Shown: positions 1 to 6,575 of the stretch, in pieces
Position numbering within the stretch: position 1 is the first letter of the stretch
How the letters are laid out: the number at the start of each line of letters is the position of its first letter
The notes under the pieces: model-generated
Told to the model about the DNA's origin: nothing
Database searches by the model: none
What the model saw: the letters and a program-made list of their open reading frames with translations, nothing else
Position numbers and translations under genes: made by a program
Source of the DNA: a virus
Length of the DNA stretch: 29,958 nt
Reading direction: 5' to 3' (one strand)
Virus record (IMG/VR): IMGVR_UViG_3300014493_000019
Location: 1-29,958 of that record

Positions 1-87
1 TCCTCCCCGGCGCCGAAAAGGCCGGAACCGTGTAATGGCGCTCGCTGGATCAGTAGGCGCCGGGGTAGGCAACAGGAGCTGAAAACT
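1..87 (+). other. Non-coding leader upstream of the first gene
   Basis: This short stretch holds no convincing complete gene. One frame reads a few codons and stops at TAA 33-35, which may be the tail of a gene beginning outside the window. The region is dominated by a 10-bp perfect inverted repeat (described separately). It ends with a good ribosome-binding site, AGGAG at 73-77, before the GTG at 88. It looks like a 5' untranslated leader or intergenic regulatory region of the replication operon. No sigma70-type promoter could be placed with confidence. Confidence 0.5.
5..65 (+). repeat. 10-bp perfect inverted repeat in the leader
   Basis: CCCCGGCGCC at 5-14 is the exact reverse complement of GGCGCCGGGG at 56-65, with 41 bases between. 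In RNA this makes a very GC-rich stem closing a large loop. No U-tract follows, so it is not a standard intrinsic terminator. It lies just upstream of the AGGAG of the gene at 88. It shares its core arms (CCCGGCGC and GCGCCGGG) with the inverted repeat at 2699-2746. Possible roles are an RNA processing or stability element, an attenuator, or a protein-binding site; the sequence does not decide between them. Confidence 0.6.
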
Positions 88-528
88 GTGATCATCAACG
101 AGCGACCGCCGAACTTCGAGCAGATCAAAGCCGCGTTCCCGCGAGCGGAGAACCCCGGCGTGCTGTTCGCGTTCAATGGCAACATCTATAACCCGAGCGG
201 TATCGTCGTACCGCCCGCGCTTATTGCGCATGAAGAGGTTCACCTCAACCGCCAGAGAGATGCCGGACCAACACCGGGCAGCACGACGCAGTGGAGCGGC
301 GCCGAGCTGTGGTGGCAGCGCTATCTCGAAGACTCTGAGTTCCGCTACAACGAGGAGCTGCTGGCGCATGTCGCCGAGTTCAAGGCCCTGAAGGCTGGCG
401 ACCGGAACGCGAGCGCACGCCTTTTGACCGCGACGGCGCTGCGACTGATCGCGCCGCTCTACAACTACCAACCGCCGCGCTCGATGCAGCAGGCGATGAG
501 AGACCTTCGACAGGAGATATCGAAATGA
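88..528 (+). CDS. HExxH-motif small protein, putative zinc metallopeptidase-like
   Basis: A 146-residue protein with a GTG start chosen because AGGAG lies 10 bases upstream. The sequence shows H48-E-E-V-H52, the HExxH zinc-binding and catalytic signature of gluzincin-type metallopeptidases. It is followed by a Trp-rich helix (WW-x-RYL) and an acidic helix (residues about 88-105) that could supply a third ligand. There is no signal peptide or membrane segment, so it should act in the cytoplasm. It is the first gene of the replication arm and overlaps the next gene by 4 bases. Similar small HExxH proteins occur in other phages, generally without a known substrate. Protease activity is an inference from the motif alone; a structural zinc site is an alternative. 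Confidence 0.6.
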   Translation: MIINERPPNFEQIKAAFPRAENPGVLFAFNGNIYNPSGIVVPPALIAHEEVHLNRQRDAGPTPGSTTQWSGAELWWQRYLEDSEFRYNEELLAHVAEFKALKAGDRNASARLLTATALRLIAPLYNYQPPRSMQQAMRDLRQEISK

Positions 529-794
529 ACAGCTGGCTGTTCCGTCTGATGTTTCCCCGACAGCGTGCGCTGATGTGGGACGCCGCCCGCCAGAACGCGA
601 AACAGGAACTGGGGGCGCTCTATGAGAAAAAGTTTAGCACCCTGCAGCGCTCGCCTATCGATGAAAGTAAGTGGGTTGCCAGGTTCGTGGCGCTGGACGA
701 AGACTACGAGGCGCTGGAGAAAGAGACCGCAGAAGCGCGGATCGAGAACGCGTACCTGAAGATGCAACTGCGCAAGCTGGAGGATTCGAAGTGA
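525..794 (+). CDS. Hypothetical protein with C-terminal coiled coil
   Basis: An 89-residue protein that I do not recognise. The ATG at 525 overlaps the upstream TGA (ATGA) and has AGGAG at 513-517, an ideal spacing. The N-terminus (MNSWLFRLMF) is short and hydrophobic or aromatic. Residues about 55-88 are charged with a heptad-like spacing of Leu and Ala (YEALEKETAEARIENAYLKM), so a coiled coil is likely. The gene overlaps the DUF2800 gene by 4 bases (GTGA). The spacing suggests translational coupling, and the protein may work with its neighbours, but no function can be assigned. Confidence 0.6.
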   Translation: MNSWLFRLMFPRQRALMWDAARQNAKQELGALYEKKFSTLQRSPIDESKWVARFVALDEDYEALEKETAEARIENAYLKMQLRKLEDSK

Positions 795-1996
795 GCGGCA
801 CGCATTCCATCCTCGCGCCCTCCGGATCCTCCCGCTGGCTCCGCTGCGTCGGCGCGCTGTACCTGTCGCGCGGCGTGCCGAACCCGGACAAAGAGCACAG
901 CGCGAGCGGCACGTGCTCGCACTGGCTCCTGCAGTGGCAGCTGGAGAACCCGTCGCTCGACTTGGACAGCTGGCTCGGGAAGGAGCTGACGTTCGGCGAG
1001 AACCCGCCGTTCAAGTTCGTCGTCGACGAGGAGCGGCTGGACCGCGTGCGCTCGTGCGTCGCCGTGATCAATCGCGAGCCGGGCCTCATGCTGGTCGAGC
1101 ACCGGCTCGACACGACGCCCGTGCTCGGCGTACCAGACCAGGAGGGTCACAGCGATATTATCAAGCTGTACCCGGAAGGCGGCGCGGTGATCCGCGACGA
1201 GCTGTACAAGGGCGTGCTCTCGGTGCACGACTACAAGGACGGCTACCTTTTGGTGAACGCGAAGGACAACACGCAGGGACTTATCTACCTCTGCGCCGCC
1301 ATGATCGAGTTTTCACTCGTCGGCGAGTTCAACGCGTTCCGCTTCTGCATTCACCAGCCGAAGCTTAACCACTACGACGAGTGGACCTACACGCGCGCGG
1401 AGCTGGAAGCGTTCATGGCGCTGATCCGCCCCGTGGCGAAGCTAGCGTACGACATCTACCACGAGACGGTGACGTTCGATCCGCAGCTGCACCTCGTGGC
1501 CGGCGACGAGCAGTGCACCTACTGCGAGGTGCGCGGCCGCTGCGTCGCCCGCGCGAAGCGCATCATGAGTCTCTTCGAGCCGCTGATCAAGCGGCACGAG
1601 CTGGACGACGCGTCGCTCGGTGTCGTGTACAAGCAGCTCGACGAGATCGAGGCCGCGATCACCGACTTCCGTGCGGAGGCGTTGCGCCGCGCGAAGCTTG
1701 GTGTTATCGTCGACGGCCAGAAGCTGGTCTACGGCAACAAGGGCAAGCGCACCTGGGTCGACAAGACGAAGGCTGAGGCCGCGATGCTGATGGTAGTCGA
1801 CCCCGACAAGATATACGAGCCGCGTGAGATCGTGTCGCCGACCACGGCGGAGAAGTTGATGAAGAAGGACTACGCAGTCCTAAAAGACCTGGTGACACAG
1901 TCGGACCCTCAGCTCCGTCTCGTGCCGCTGGACCACAAGGGGGAGGCGGTAACGCCGATCCAGTTCATCCCGACGCAAGAGCCGGGCTTAATCTAG
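791..1996 (+). CDS. DUF2800-family RecB/Cas4-like PD-(D/E)XK nuclease
   Basis: A 401-residue protein. The GTG at 791 is preferred over upstream in-frame codons because GGAGG (779-783) is 7 bases away and the start overlaps the previous stop. It has the layout of DUF2800 and Cas4/AddB-type exonucleases. The PD-(D/E)XK core includes E103, D122 (GHSD) and D147-Y-K149, then Q162 in the helix after the core. Four cysteines fit an iron-sulfur cluster: C19 near the N-terminus and C242-x2-C245-x5-C251 after the core. These proteins are thought to be phage recombination or end-processing 5' exonucleases. The ssDNA-binding protein follows directly, as is common for exonuclease and SSB/recombination pairs. 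The C-terminal about 130 residues are helical and less recognisable. The fold assignment is strong; the exact polarity and substrate are unknown. Confidence 0.85.
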   Translation: MSGTHSILAPSGSSRWLRCVGALYLSRGVPNPDKEHSASGTCSHWLLQWQLENPSLDLDSWLGKELTFGENPPFKFVVDEERLDRVRSCVAVINREPGLMLVEHRLDTTPVLGVPDQEGHSDIIKLYPEGGAVIRDELYKGVLSVHDYKDGYLLVNAKDNTQGLIYLCAAMIEFSLVGEFNAFRFCIHQPKLNHYDEWTYTRAELEAFMALIRPVAKLAYDIYHETVTFDPQLHLVAGDEQCTYCEVRGRCVARAKRIMSLFEPLIKRHELDDASLGVVYKQLDEIEAAITDFRAEALRRAKLGVIVDGQKLVYGNKGKRTWVDKTKAEAAMLMVVDPDKIYEPREIVSPTTAEKLMKKDYAVLKDLVTQSDPQLRLVPLDHKGEAVTPIQFIPTQEPGLI

Positions 1997-2006
1997 GAGA
2001 TTGAAA

Positions 2007-2681
2007 ATGTCAGAAGTAACTGTAAATCGTCAGATCAAATTCGACAACGTGCGGCTGTTGCGCGTCAGCTTAACGAAGCCGTACATCGGTAAGGACGCGA
2101 AGGTTGACCCGGCCACGGGCAAGCAGGACGGTAAGTTCCACATTGACGCGGTGTTTCCGCCGTCGCATCCGCAGTTCCCCGAGATCCAGTCCATCATCCG
2201 CAACATCGCGACAGCGAAGTGGAAAGAGCAGGCCCAGCAGAACCTAGACATGATCAAGGGCAACAACCAACGCTTCCCGCTGCAGCGTGGCGACCAGTAC
2301 CGGCCGGGCAAGCCGGCGTACGCGGGCATGCTGTACATCAGCGCTGGCAACAAGGATCAGCCGACGATCCTCGTGACGGAGAACGGAGTCAACATCTCGA
2401 ACCGGAACACGCCCGTGATCCTGACACCGAGCCATCCGTGCTGGCCGTACGAAGGCTGCTACGCCAACGTGCTGCTGGAGTTTTATCCGTACGTCTACGG
2501 CAACAGCCCCGGCATCGGCTGCAGCGTGCTCGGCGTGCAGTTCGCGAAGCACGGTGAGCGGTTGCGCGGCAGCTCGGTCGCGAGCGGCGGCGAGTTCGGT
2601 CTGGTTCCGATGGACGCAGACGGCACCCCCGGAGTGCTGCTGCAGGGTGCGCCGCAGACCGGAGGCGCCGGTTTGATCTGA
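2007..2681 (+). CDS. DUF2815-family ssDNA-binding protein
   Basis: A 224-residue protein. The ATG at 2007 is chosen because AGGAG sits at 1995-1999; a TTG two codons earlier is too close. The sequence matches the DUF2815 family of phage proteins, regarded as gp2.5-like OB-fold ssDNA-binding proteins. It has a beta-rich N-terminus, a segment FHIDAVFPPSHPQ around residues 45-57, and a conserved C-terminal block with GxGCSVLGVQFAKHGER (about 169-187). It would coat single-stranded DNA made by the helicase and exonuclease and support the polymerase encoded downstream. One oddity: gp2.5-type SSBs usually end in an acidic tail, whereas this one ends with a Gly-rich, only mildly acidic stretch. A hairpin-bearing gap of about 90 bases follows the gene. 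Confidence 0.8.
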   Translation: MSEVTVNRQIKFDNVRLLRVSLTKPYIGKDAKVDPATGKQDGKFHIDAVFPPSHPQFPEIQSIIRNIATAKWKEQAQQNLDMIKGNNQRFPLQRGDQYRPGKPAYAGMLYISAGNKDQPTILVTENGVNISNRNTPVILTPSHPCWPYEGCYANVLLEFYPYVYGNSPGIGCSVLGVQFAKHGERLRGSSVASGGEFGLVPMDADGTPGVLLQGAPQTGGAGLI

Positions 2682-2698
2682 GGTTGTAACGAGTCCCG

Positions 2699-2746
2699 CC
2701 CGGCGCGTAGCGCGGCCCACCAGAATAATGGGTGATACGCGCCGGG
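2699..2746 (+). repeat. 11-bp perfect inverted repeat in the SSB downstream gap
   Basis: CCCGGCGCGTA at 2699-2709 is the exact reverse complement of TACGCGCCGGG at 2736-2746. The 26-base loop can extend the structure with an inner stem (CCCA 2716-2719 with TGGG 2729-2732). No U-run follows; instead a ribosome-binding site appears 15 bases later. It occupies almost the only non-coding gap in the first 11 kb and resembles the repeat at 5-65. Likely roles are mRNA processing or stabilisation, partial attenuation, or an operator. The structure is seen directly; the role is inferred. Confidence 0.7.
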
Positions 2747-2773
2747 AGATGGGCAAATACTAGGAGATTGAAA

Positions 2774-2980
2774 ATGGCAGACTTTTTTTATGCGTGGGAA
2801 GACGCAAACGACCAGTACGCGACCCACGTCCCTGACCTGGGACGCTACTGGCGGGCGCGATGCAAGACGAAGCGCGAGGTCAGGAAAGAGTGGAAAGATT
2901 ACCTCGCGACGTTCCCCAACCTGCCGCACGAGCCCAAGCTGCGCGTGTGGAAGGCCTCGTACAAGACGGTGAAGGTATGA
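2774..2980 (+). CDS. Small hypothetical protein
   Basis: A 68-residue, Trp/Tyr-rich and basic protein. The ATG at 2774 is fixed by AGGAG at 2762-2766. The 16 bases TAGGAGATTGAAAATG are identical to those starting the SSB gene, so the two genes share a copied or selected translation-initiation region. The predicted protein is mostly helical (KREVRKEWKDYLATF). It has no recognisable motif or membrane segment. It overlaps the next gene by 4 bases (ATGA). It may be a small replication or host-takeover accessory factor, but nothing in the sequence proves this. Confidence 0.65.
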   Translation: MADFFYAWEDANDQYATHVPDLGRYWRARCKTKREVRKEWKDYLATFPNLPHEPKLRVWKASYKTVKV

Positions 2981-3300
2981 CCGAGAAGTGGCCGGGATTT
3001 CAGTACGAGCAGGTGCGCGGGCTCGCGAACCGGCACATCGCGCGCTACCTTCGCACGCAGCGGAAGAACATGCGCCGGTTCTTCCAGGAGCGCGGGCTGT
3101 ACGCGTTCGCCGACCGCATGAACCAGATCCGAAACTCACGCCAGGGCATGCTGGCTAAAAATCGATACTTTCAGGAAGTGCTCAATGACTACGCAAAACT
3201 TTCCTCCCCTCCGGTCGTCACCTCTGATGTTCCGGGAGTTCCAGAAGGTGCAGGAGAACCGTCGCAAGCTGTCGCGGCTGACGAGGCCGGTAGTCCGTAA
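2977..3300 (+). CDS. Small basic hypothetical protein with overlapped C-terminus
   Basis: A 107-residue protein starting at the ATG that overlaps the previous stop. Only a weak GAAGG lies upstream, so translational coupling is likely. Residues 1-70 are Arg-rich and helical (ARYLRTQRKNMRRFFQERG) and could bind nucleic acid. The last about 38 residues become Pro/Gly/Ala/Glu-rich and lie over the start of the next gene in another frame. There the third codon positions of this frame lose their usual GC preference, suggesting the other frame is under stronger selection. No family is recognised. A shorter ancestral protein that ran on into the neighbour is a plausible explanation. Confidence 0.55.
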   Translation: MTEKWPGFQYEQVRGLANRHIARYLRTQRKNMRRFFQERGLYAFADRMNQIRNSRQGMLAKNRYFQEVLNDYAKLSSPPVVTSDVPGVPEGAGEPSQAVAADEAGSP

Positions 3301-3415
3301 GCTGATCGGCGTCCCGACCTGGATCTGCCACATGCGCCACCACGGGATGCAGCAGCCCGGGTTCGGTCTGTCGCCAGCTGAGGCGTACAAAGACTGGAAG
3401 CGCCGCCAGTGGTGA
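3185..3415 (+). CDS. Small hypothetical protein overlapping the preceding gene
   Basis: A 76-residue basic protein. The ATG at 3185 has AGGAAG at 3173-3178, a good spacing, although the start lies 116 bases inside the preceding gene. From about 3225 on its codons show the strong GC third-position bias of this phage, supporting this frame as genuinely translated. The C-terminal half has a distinctive pattern (GVPTWICHMRHHGM, then AYKDWKRRQW) with one Cys and several His that could bind metal. It ends in a GTGA overlap with the polymerase gene, so it is probably co-translated with it. Function unknown. Confidence 0.6.
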   Translation: MTTQNFPPLRSSPLMFREFQKVQENRRKLSRLTRPVVRKLIGVPTWICHMRHHGMQQPGFGLSPAEAYKDWKRRQW

Positions 3416-5631
3416 AGCTTCTCTTCCTGGACACGGAAACTAGAAGTCGGCTCGACATCAGCGTCGGGACTGACCGCTACACGCGCGCCGCTGAGTGCAT
3501 TATCGTAACGTACGCGTTCGTTACCGGGCCAGCGAAGATTTGGTTTCCGCGCGTAGATCCGCTACCCCCACAGGATTTGCTAGACGCGATCAATGACCCG
3601 GAGTTTTTACTCCTGGCCCATAATGCCGCCTTTGATAGACTTATACTTTCCCGCTCGCTAGGGCTGCACACAGAGATCCGCCGCTGGCGGTGCACTATGG
3701 CAGCAGCTTCCGCGCACGGTCTCCCGGGCTCACTCGAAGGTCTGGGTTCGGTCTGCATGCTGACCATCGACGAGGCGAAGCTGGTCGACGACAAGTCTCT
3801 GATCCACACCTTCTGTGAGCCGCAGCCTGCCACGGGCAAGTTTATTGAGCCGGAGGATAAGCCGGAGGAGTGGGCGCGCTTCTGCGCGTACGCCGTCCGT
3901 GACACGGAGGCGCTCCGCACGATCTTCAACCGCATGCCGGCCGTGAACTACGCGGGCGTGAACCTCCGAAGCTGGATGCTCGACCAGCTGATCAACGAGC
4001 GCGGCTTCGGCTTCGACGTGAAGCTTGCGCAGGCGGCGTCCGACTTTCTCGACGCGGCGCGCGAGGCGTCGCGCAAGGTGATGCGCGCGAACACCGACAA
4101 CCAGATCGGCTCGGCGACGCAGGCGAAGCGGCTGCTCGCGTACATCCGCAACCGTTACGATATCGATATCGAATCCCTCAAAGCAGGAGATGTGCGTGAC
4201 TGGCTTGAAAGTGACGACCTGGACCCAATTCTTCGCACTGTTCTCGAAGAGCGGCTTGAAGCTGGAAAAAGTGCTGGTAGTAAATGGAAGCGGGGACTTG
4301 CTTTGGTTGGCCCCGAAGCGCGCATCCGCCACTGGTCCCGTTGGTCTGGTGCGGGCCGTACAGGCCGCCATAGTGGACGCGGGCTACAACCACACAACCT
4401 TCCACGTCCGTCTATCACCACAAGGCGCCCTCCGGGACACCCGAGAGCTGGACGAATCGAGCTGGAGCCGGTTAAAGCAGATACTATTGACGATATCATC
4501 ATCCCAGGAATCTACTCCGGCGCTGCACTGAACAACCCGCTCGTCTACGGCGGCCCGTTTGAGGCCGCCGCGATAGCTTTGCGCCACGGGATTGTCGCGG
4601 CTCCAGGTAACGAGTTAATGGTCGGCGACTTCAAAAATATAGAGAGCGTCATTACGGCATGGCTAGCTGGCGAGGCGGCGCAGCTCGAAGCATTTCAATT
4701 CTCGTTCGATAATCCGAAAGATAAATCCAAAGACCCTTACCGTATGCTAGCCGGCAAGATGCTTGGCAAGCCGCCAGCGGAGGTGAACGACTCGGAGCGT
4801 CAGATGGGGAAGGTATGCTTGCTTGCTTTTAGTTTTGGCGGCGGTGTCGCGGCCCTCGTTAACATGACCATAGCGTATCAAATGGACATCGAACCTTTGG
4901 CGGCTATCGTGCTACCAACAGCTACGACAGAGCAACTGGAGAAAGCTAATAAAGCCTGGGAGCGCGCGTTTTTAACAGGCGGGGATTTAGAGTTAGAGCG
5001 CGATGCGTACATGGCGTGCGACGTGTTGAAGCAGGCTTTCAGAGCCGCGAACCCCGCTATCAGTCAGATGCGATATGACCTAAACACCGCTATCCTTGAG
5101 GCGTGCGCAGACAAGAGCGGTACCGTGTATCACGTCGCGCGCTGCAAGGTTTGGTGTAACGCATCTTTTTTGGTTATTGAGCTACCCAGCGGCCGAAGGT
5201 TGCTGTATGCGTCACCGCAGCTTAAAGTAGAGGAAATAGAAGACCCCCTTGGGGGCAAGGCGTGGAAAAGCCGCTACGTCACATATTTAACGGTTAGAGG
5301 AAGGTCTTGGCGACGTGAACGCGCCTGGTCTGGCCTGTATGTCGAGAACGTAGTTCAGGGAACAGCGAACGACGTATTAAGAGCGGCCATGTTGCGGCTA
5401 CATGATGACACGCTGACGGTGCCGGAGATCAAGGCGTACCTCGACACGCTGGAGCCGTACGCACGGACTGCAATAAATTTACATGTGCATGATGAGGTGA
5501 GTTTGGACTGCCCCAAAGGAAGCTATTCTGAGTCTAGGTTCCGTTCAGTATTAACCGCCAAAGAGCCGTGGATGGCGGGGCTACCAGTCGCCGCCGACAC
5601 GTGGGTCCACCACAGATATGGGAAACGGTAA
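3409..5631 (+). CDS. Family A DNA polymerase with 3'-5' exonuclease domain
   Basis: A 740-residue replicative polymerase. The start is GTG at 3409 or the adjacent GTG at 3412, overlapping the upstream stop. The N-terminal proofreading domain shows Exo I (D8-T-E10), Exo II (N72-A-A-F-D76) and Exo III (Y161-x3-D165). The polymerase domain has GAGRTGR (about 314-320), motif A (G-D407-FKNIE), motif B (R464-x3-K468, ending F476-G) and motif C (H694-D695-E696). Positions equivalent to E. coli Phe762 and Tyr766 appear as Leu472 and Phe476, which may affect nucleotide discrimination. The enzyme would replicate the phage genome with the neighbouring SSB and helicase. Codon usage is patchy: the stretches around 3540-3690, 4170-5390 and 5470-5630 are much poorer in GC at third positions than the rest. 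A second well-initiated frame lies inside it at 4196-4531. Confidence 0.93.
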   Translation: MVKLLFLDTETRSRLDISVGTDRYTRAAECIIVTYAFVTGPAKIWFPRVDPLPPQDLLDAINDPEFLLLAHNAAFDRLILSRSLGLHTEIRRWRCTMAAASAHGLPGSLEGLGSVCMLTIDEAKLVDDKSLIHTFCEPQPATGKFIEPEDKPEEWARFCAYAVRDTEALRTIFNRMPAVNYAGVNLRSWMLDQLINERGFGFDVKLAQAASDFLDAAREASRKVMRANTDNQIGSATQAKRLLAYIRNRYDIDIESLKAGDVRDWLESDDLDPILRTVLEERLEAGKSAGSKWKRGLALVGPEARIRHWSRWSGAGRTGRHSGRGLQPHNLPRPSITTRRPPGHPRAGRIELEPVKADTIDDIIIPGIYSGAALNNPLVYGGPFEAAAIALRHGIVAAPGNELMVGDFKNIESVITAWLAGEAAQLEAFQFSFDNPKDKSKDPYRMLAGKMLGKPPAEVNDSERQMGKVCLLAFSFGGGVAALVNMTIAYQMDIEPLAAIVLPTATTEQLEKANKAWERAFLTGGDLELERDAYMACDVLKQAFRAANPAISQMRYDLNTAILEACADKSGTVYHVARCKVWCNASFLVIELPSGRRLLYASPQLKVEEIEDPLGGKAWKSRYVTYLTVRGRSWRRERAWSGLYVENVVQGTANDVLRAAMLRLHDDTLTVPEIKAYLDTLEPYARTAINLHVHDEVSLDCPKGSYSESRFRSVLTAKEPWMAGLPVAADTWVHHRYGKR
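4196..4531 (+). CDS. Candidate overprinted gene inside the polymerase gene
   Basis: A 111-residue frame in +1 relative to the polymerase. It has AGGAG at 4185-4189 exactly 6 bases before a GTG at 4196; an in-frame ATG at 4190 is too close to the site. Counting by hand, about 68% of its third codon positions are G or C, while the polymerase frame over the same bases has about 48%. The high-bias part of the polymerase just upstream is near 90%. The predicted protein has an ordinary composition, with a hydrophobic segment (residues about 22-40), a long helix-like middle and a Ser-rich end. I recognise no family. The polymerase frame is certainly used here because it encodes the conserved GAGRTGR motif. 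This remains a hypothesis, weakened by the polymerase staying GC3-poor downstream where no second frame exists. Confidence 0.4.
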   Translation: MTGLKVTTWTQFFALFSKSGLKLEKVLVVNGSGDLLWLAPKRASATGPVGLVRAVQAAIVDAGYNHTTFHVRLSPQGALRDTRELDESSWSRLKQILLTISSSQESTPALH

Positions 5632-6149
5632 TGGCGTACAAAGATCCAGACGAAAGTCGTTCAAAAAGTCGCGCACGATGGGCAGCGAATCGGGAAAGGC
5701 ACAGCGCGCAGCGGACCGCCGCCTACGCCGCGGATCGTGAAAATAAGCAGGCGGAGAACCGCGCGTATTACAGCGCCAACAAGGAAAGGCTGCAAGCACG
5801 TCGTCGCGAACTTCGTTTAACTAACATAGAGGCGGTACGCGCACGGGATCGCGTTTCCAATAGAGCGAAACGCAAAGCAAACCCGGAAAAGTATCGAGTG
5901 TACATGAGAAAGTTTAAAGGGCTGCCGCTACCCACCAGGCCGGCTCCGGCATCGTGCGAATGTTGTGGGCAGCCGCCGGGTAAGAAATCATTAGCGCTAG
6001 ACCATTGCCACGTGTCCGGTACGTTCCGTGGCTGGCTCTGTGGACGATGTAACCGCAGTATCGGCCAGCTAGGCGATAGCATCGAAGGTTTGATGAATGC
6101 GGTCCGCTACCTTCAGCGCGCCGCGCAGTCGGAGGTGCCGCATGGATGA
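5631..6149 (+). CDS. Endonuclease VII-like His-Me finger nuclease with repeat N-terminus
   Basis: A 172-residue protein whose ATG overlaps the polymerase stop (TAATG). Residues 109-160 form a T4 endonuclease VII-type treble-clef nuclease: zinc ligands C109-x2-C112 and C137-x2-C140, the catalytic D124-H125 and H127, and N141. This family cleaves branched DNA such as Holliday junctions or works as a nicking HNH enzyme. Residues about 19-95 are basic 15-residue repeats (for example AANRERHSAQRTAAY, AADRENKQAENRAYY) that probably form a long DNA-binding helix. The first residues, MAYKDP, and their codons match the start of the nuclease gene at 6576. Third-position GC is lower than in neighbours, consistent with horizontal acquisition. 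It may resolve replication intermediates before packaging or be a free-standing mobile nuclease. Confidence 0.85.
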   Translation: MAYKDPDESRSKSRARWAANRERHSAQRTAAYAADRENKQAENRAYYSANKERLQARRRELRLTNIEAVRARDRVSNRAKRKANPEKYRVYMRKFKGLPLPTRPAPASCECCGQPPGKKSLALDHCHVSGTFRGWLCGRCNRSIGQLGDSIEGLMNAVRYLQRAAQSEVPHG

Positions 6150-6390
6150 CGAAGAGCGCAAATTTATTCTTGGGAGCGTACAGCTCCTCACATTCACCAT
6201 CGTGCTGATGTTGCTGGCGGTGGTGTATTACTCACAACAGGAGACGAGCTGTGGAAAGAACGAAGTACGAGTTGAAAGCGGAAGTGGAGACGGCGCAGGT
6301 GCCGCCCAAGACCTTGCAGGCCGAAACGCAGCTGATGCCGATGGGCGGCGCGCAGATCCCCATGTACGCGGTCTACGGCAAGACGGATGA
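6142..6390 (+). CDS. Small single-pass membrane protein
   Basis: An 82-residue frame starting at an ATG with GGAGG at 6131-6135 (6-base spacing) and overlapping the nuclease gene by 8 bases. Residues about 9-28 form a clear transmembrane helix (ILGSVQLLTFTIVLMLLAVV) after a short acidic N-terminus, suggesting N-in/C-out topology. After about residue 37 the frame runs over the next gene for 140 bases and becomes Gly/Ala/Asp-rich, with no sign of selection. The useful part is therefore probably the membrane anchor. Similar tiny membrane proteins in phages may act in superinfection exclusion or host takeover, but no such role is shown here. Confidence 0.55.
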   Translation: MDDEERKFILGSVQLLTFTIVLMLLAVVYYSQQETSCGKNEVRVESGSGDGAGAAQDLAGRNAADADGRRADPHVRGLRQDG

Positions 6391-6574
6391 TGACCGGCGC
6401 GTGTGGTGCGCGACGTTCGTAGACTCGGACGAGGCGATGGCGTGGGTTCAGGCAAGCAAAGTTTTCGGGCGCGCGGTGCGTGGGGCAGTGATCGCAGATC
6501 AGGAGAAGAGCGAGGCGGAGAAGAGCGAGGCGGAGAAGGTCGTAGATGATACTCCGAGGATCGAGCTGAACTAG
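6251..6574 (+). CDS. Hypothetical acidic-tailed protein
   Basis: A 107-residue protein with a GTG start fixed by AGGAG at 6239-6243. Its codons show strong GC third-position bias, so this is the dominant frame in the overlap with the membrane-protein gene. The middle (residues about 36-85, with YAVYGKTDDDRRVWCATF then DSDEAMAWVQASKVFG) looks like a small alpha/beta domain. The C-terminal about 22 residues are a charged tail containing a tandem EKSEA repeat encoded by two identical 15-bp units. I recognise no family. It stops one base before the VRR-NUC gene and may be translated with it. Confidence 0.65.
   Translation: MERTKYELKAEVETAQVPPKTLQAETQLMPMGGAQIPMYAVYGKTDDDRRVWCATFVDSDEAMAWVQASKVFGRAVRGAVIADQEKSEAEKSEAEKVVDDTPRIELN
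6503..6538 (+). repeat. Tandem 15-bp repeat encoding EKSEA units
   Basis: GAGAAGAGCGAGGCG occurs at 6503-6517 and again exactly at 6518-6532, followed by a partial third copy GAGAAG (6533-6538). It encodes a charged EKSEA-EKSEA-EK tail. Identity at the nucleotide level points to recent slippage duplication, so copy number may vary between relatives. Confidence 0.85.
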
Positions 6575-6575
6575 C

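Noticed and set aside
1-35. Tail of an upstream gene ending at TAA 33-35
   Set aside because: Only about ten codons are visible and another frame is also open, so no gene can be supported.
2219-2557. Second + strand frame within the SSB gene
   Set aside because: Arg/Gln-rich product, no ribosome-binding site, and the SSB frame keeps its normal codon bias.
2699-2746. Reading the inverted repeat as an intrinsic terminator
   Set aside because: No T-tract follows the right arm, and a ribosome-binding site and gene come immediately after.
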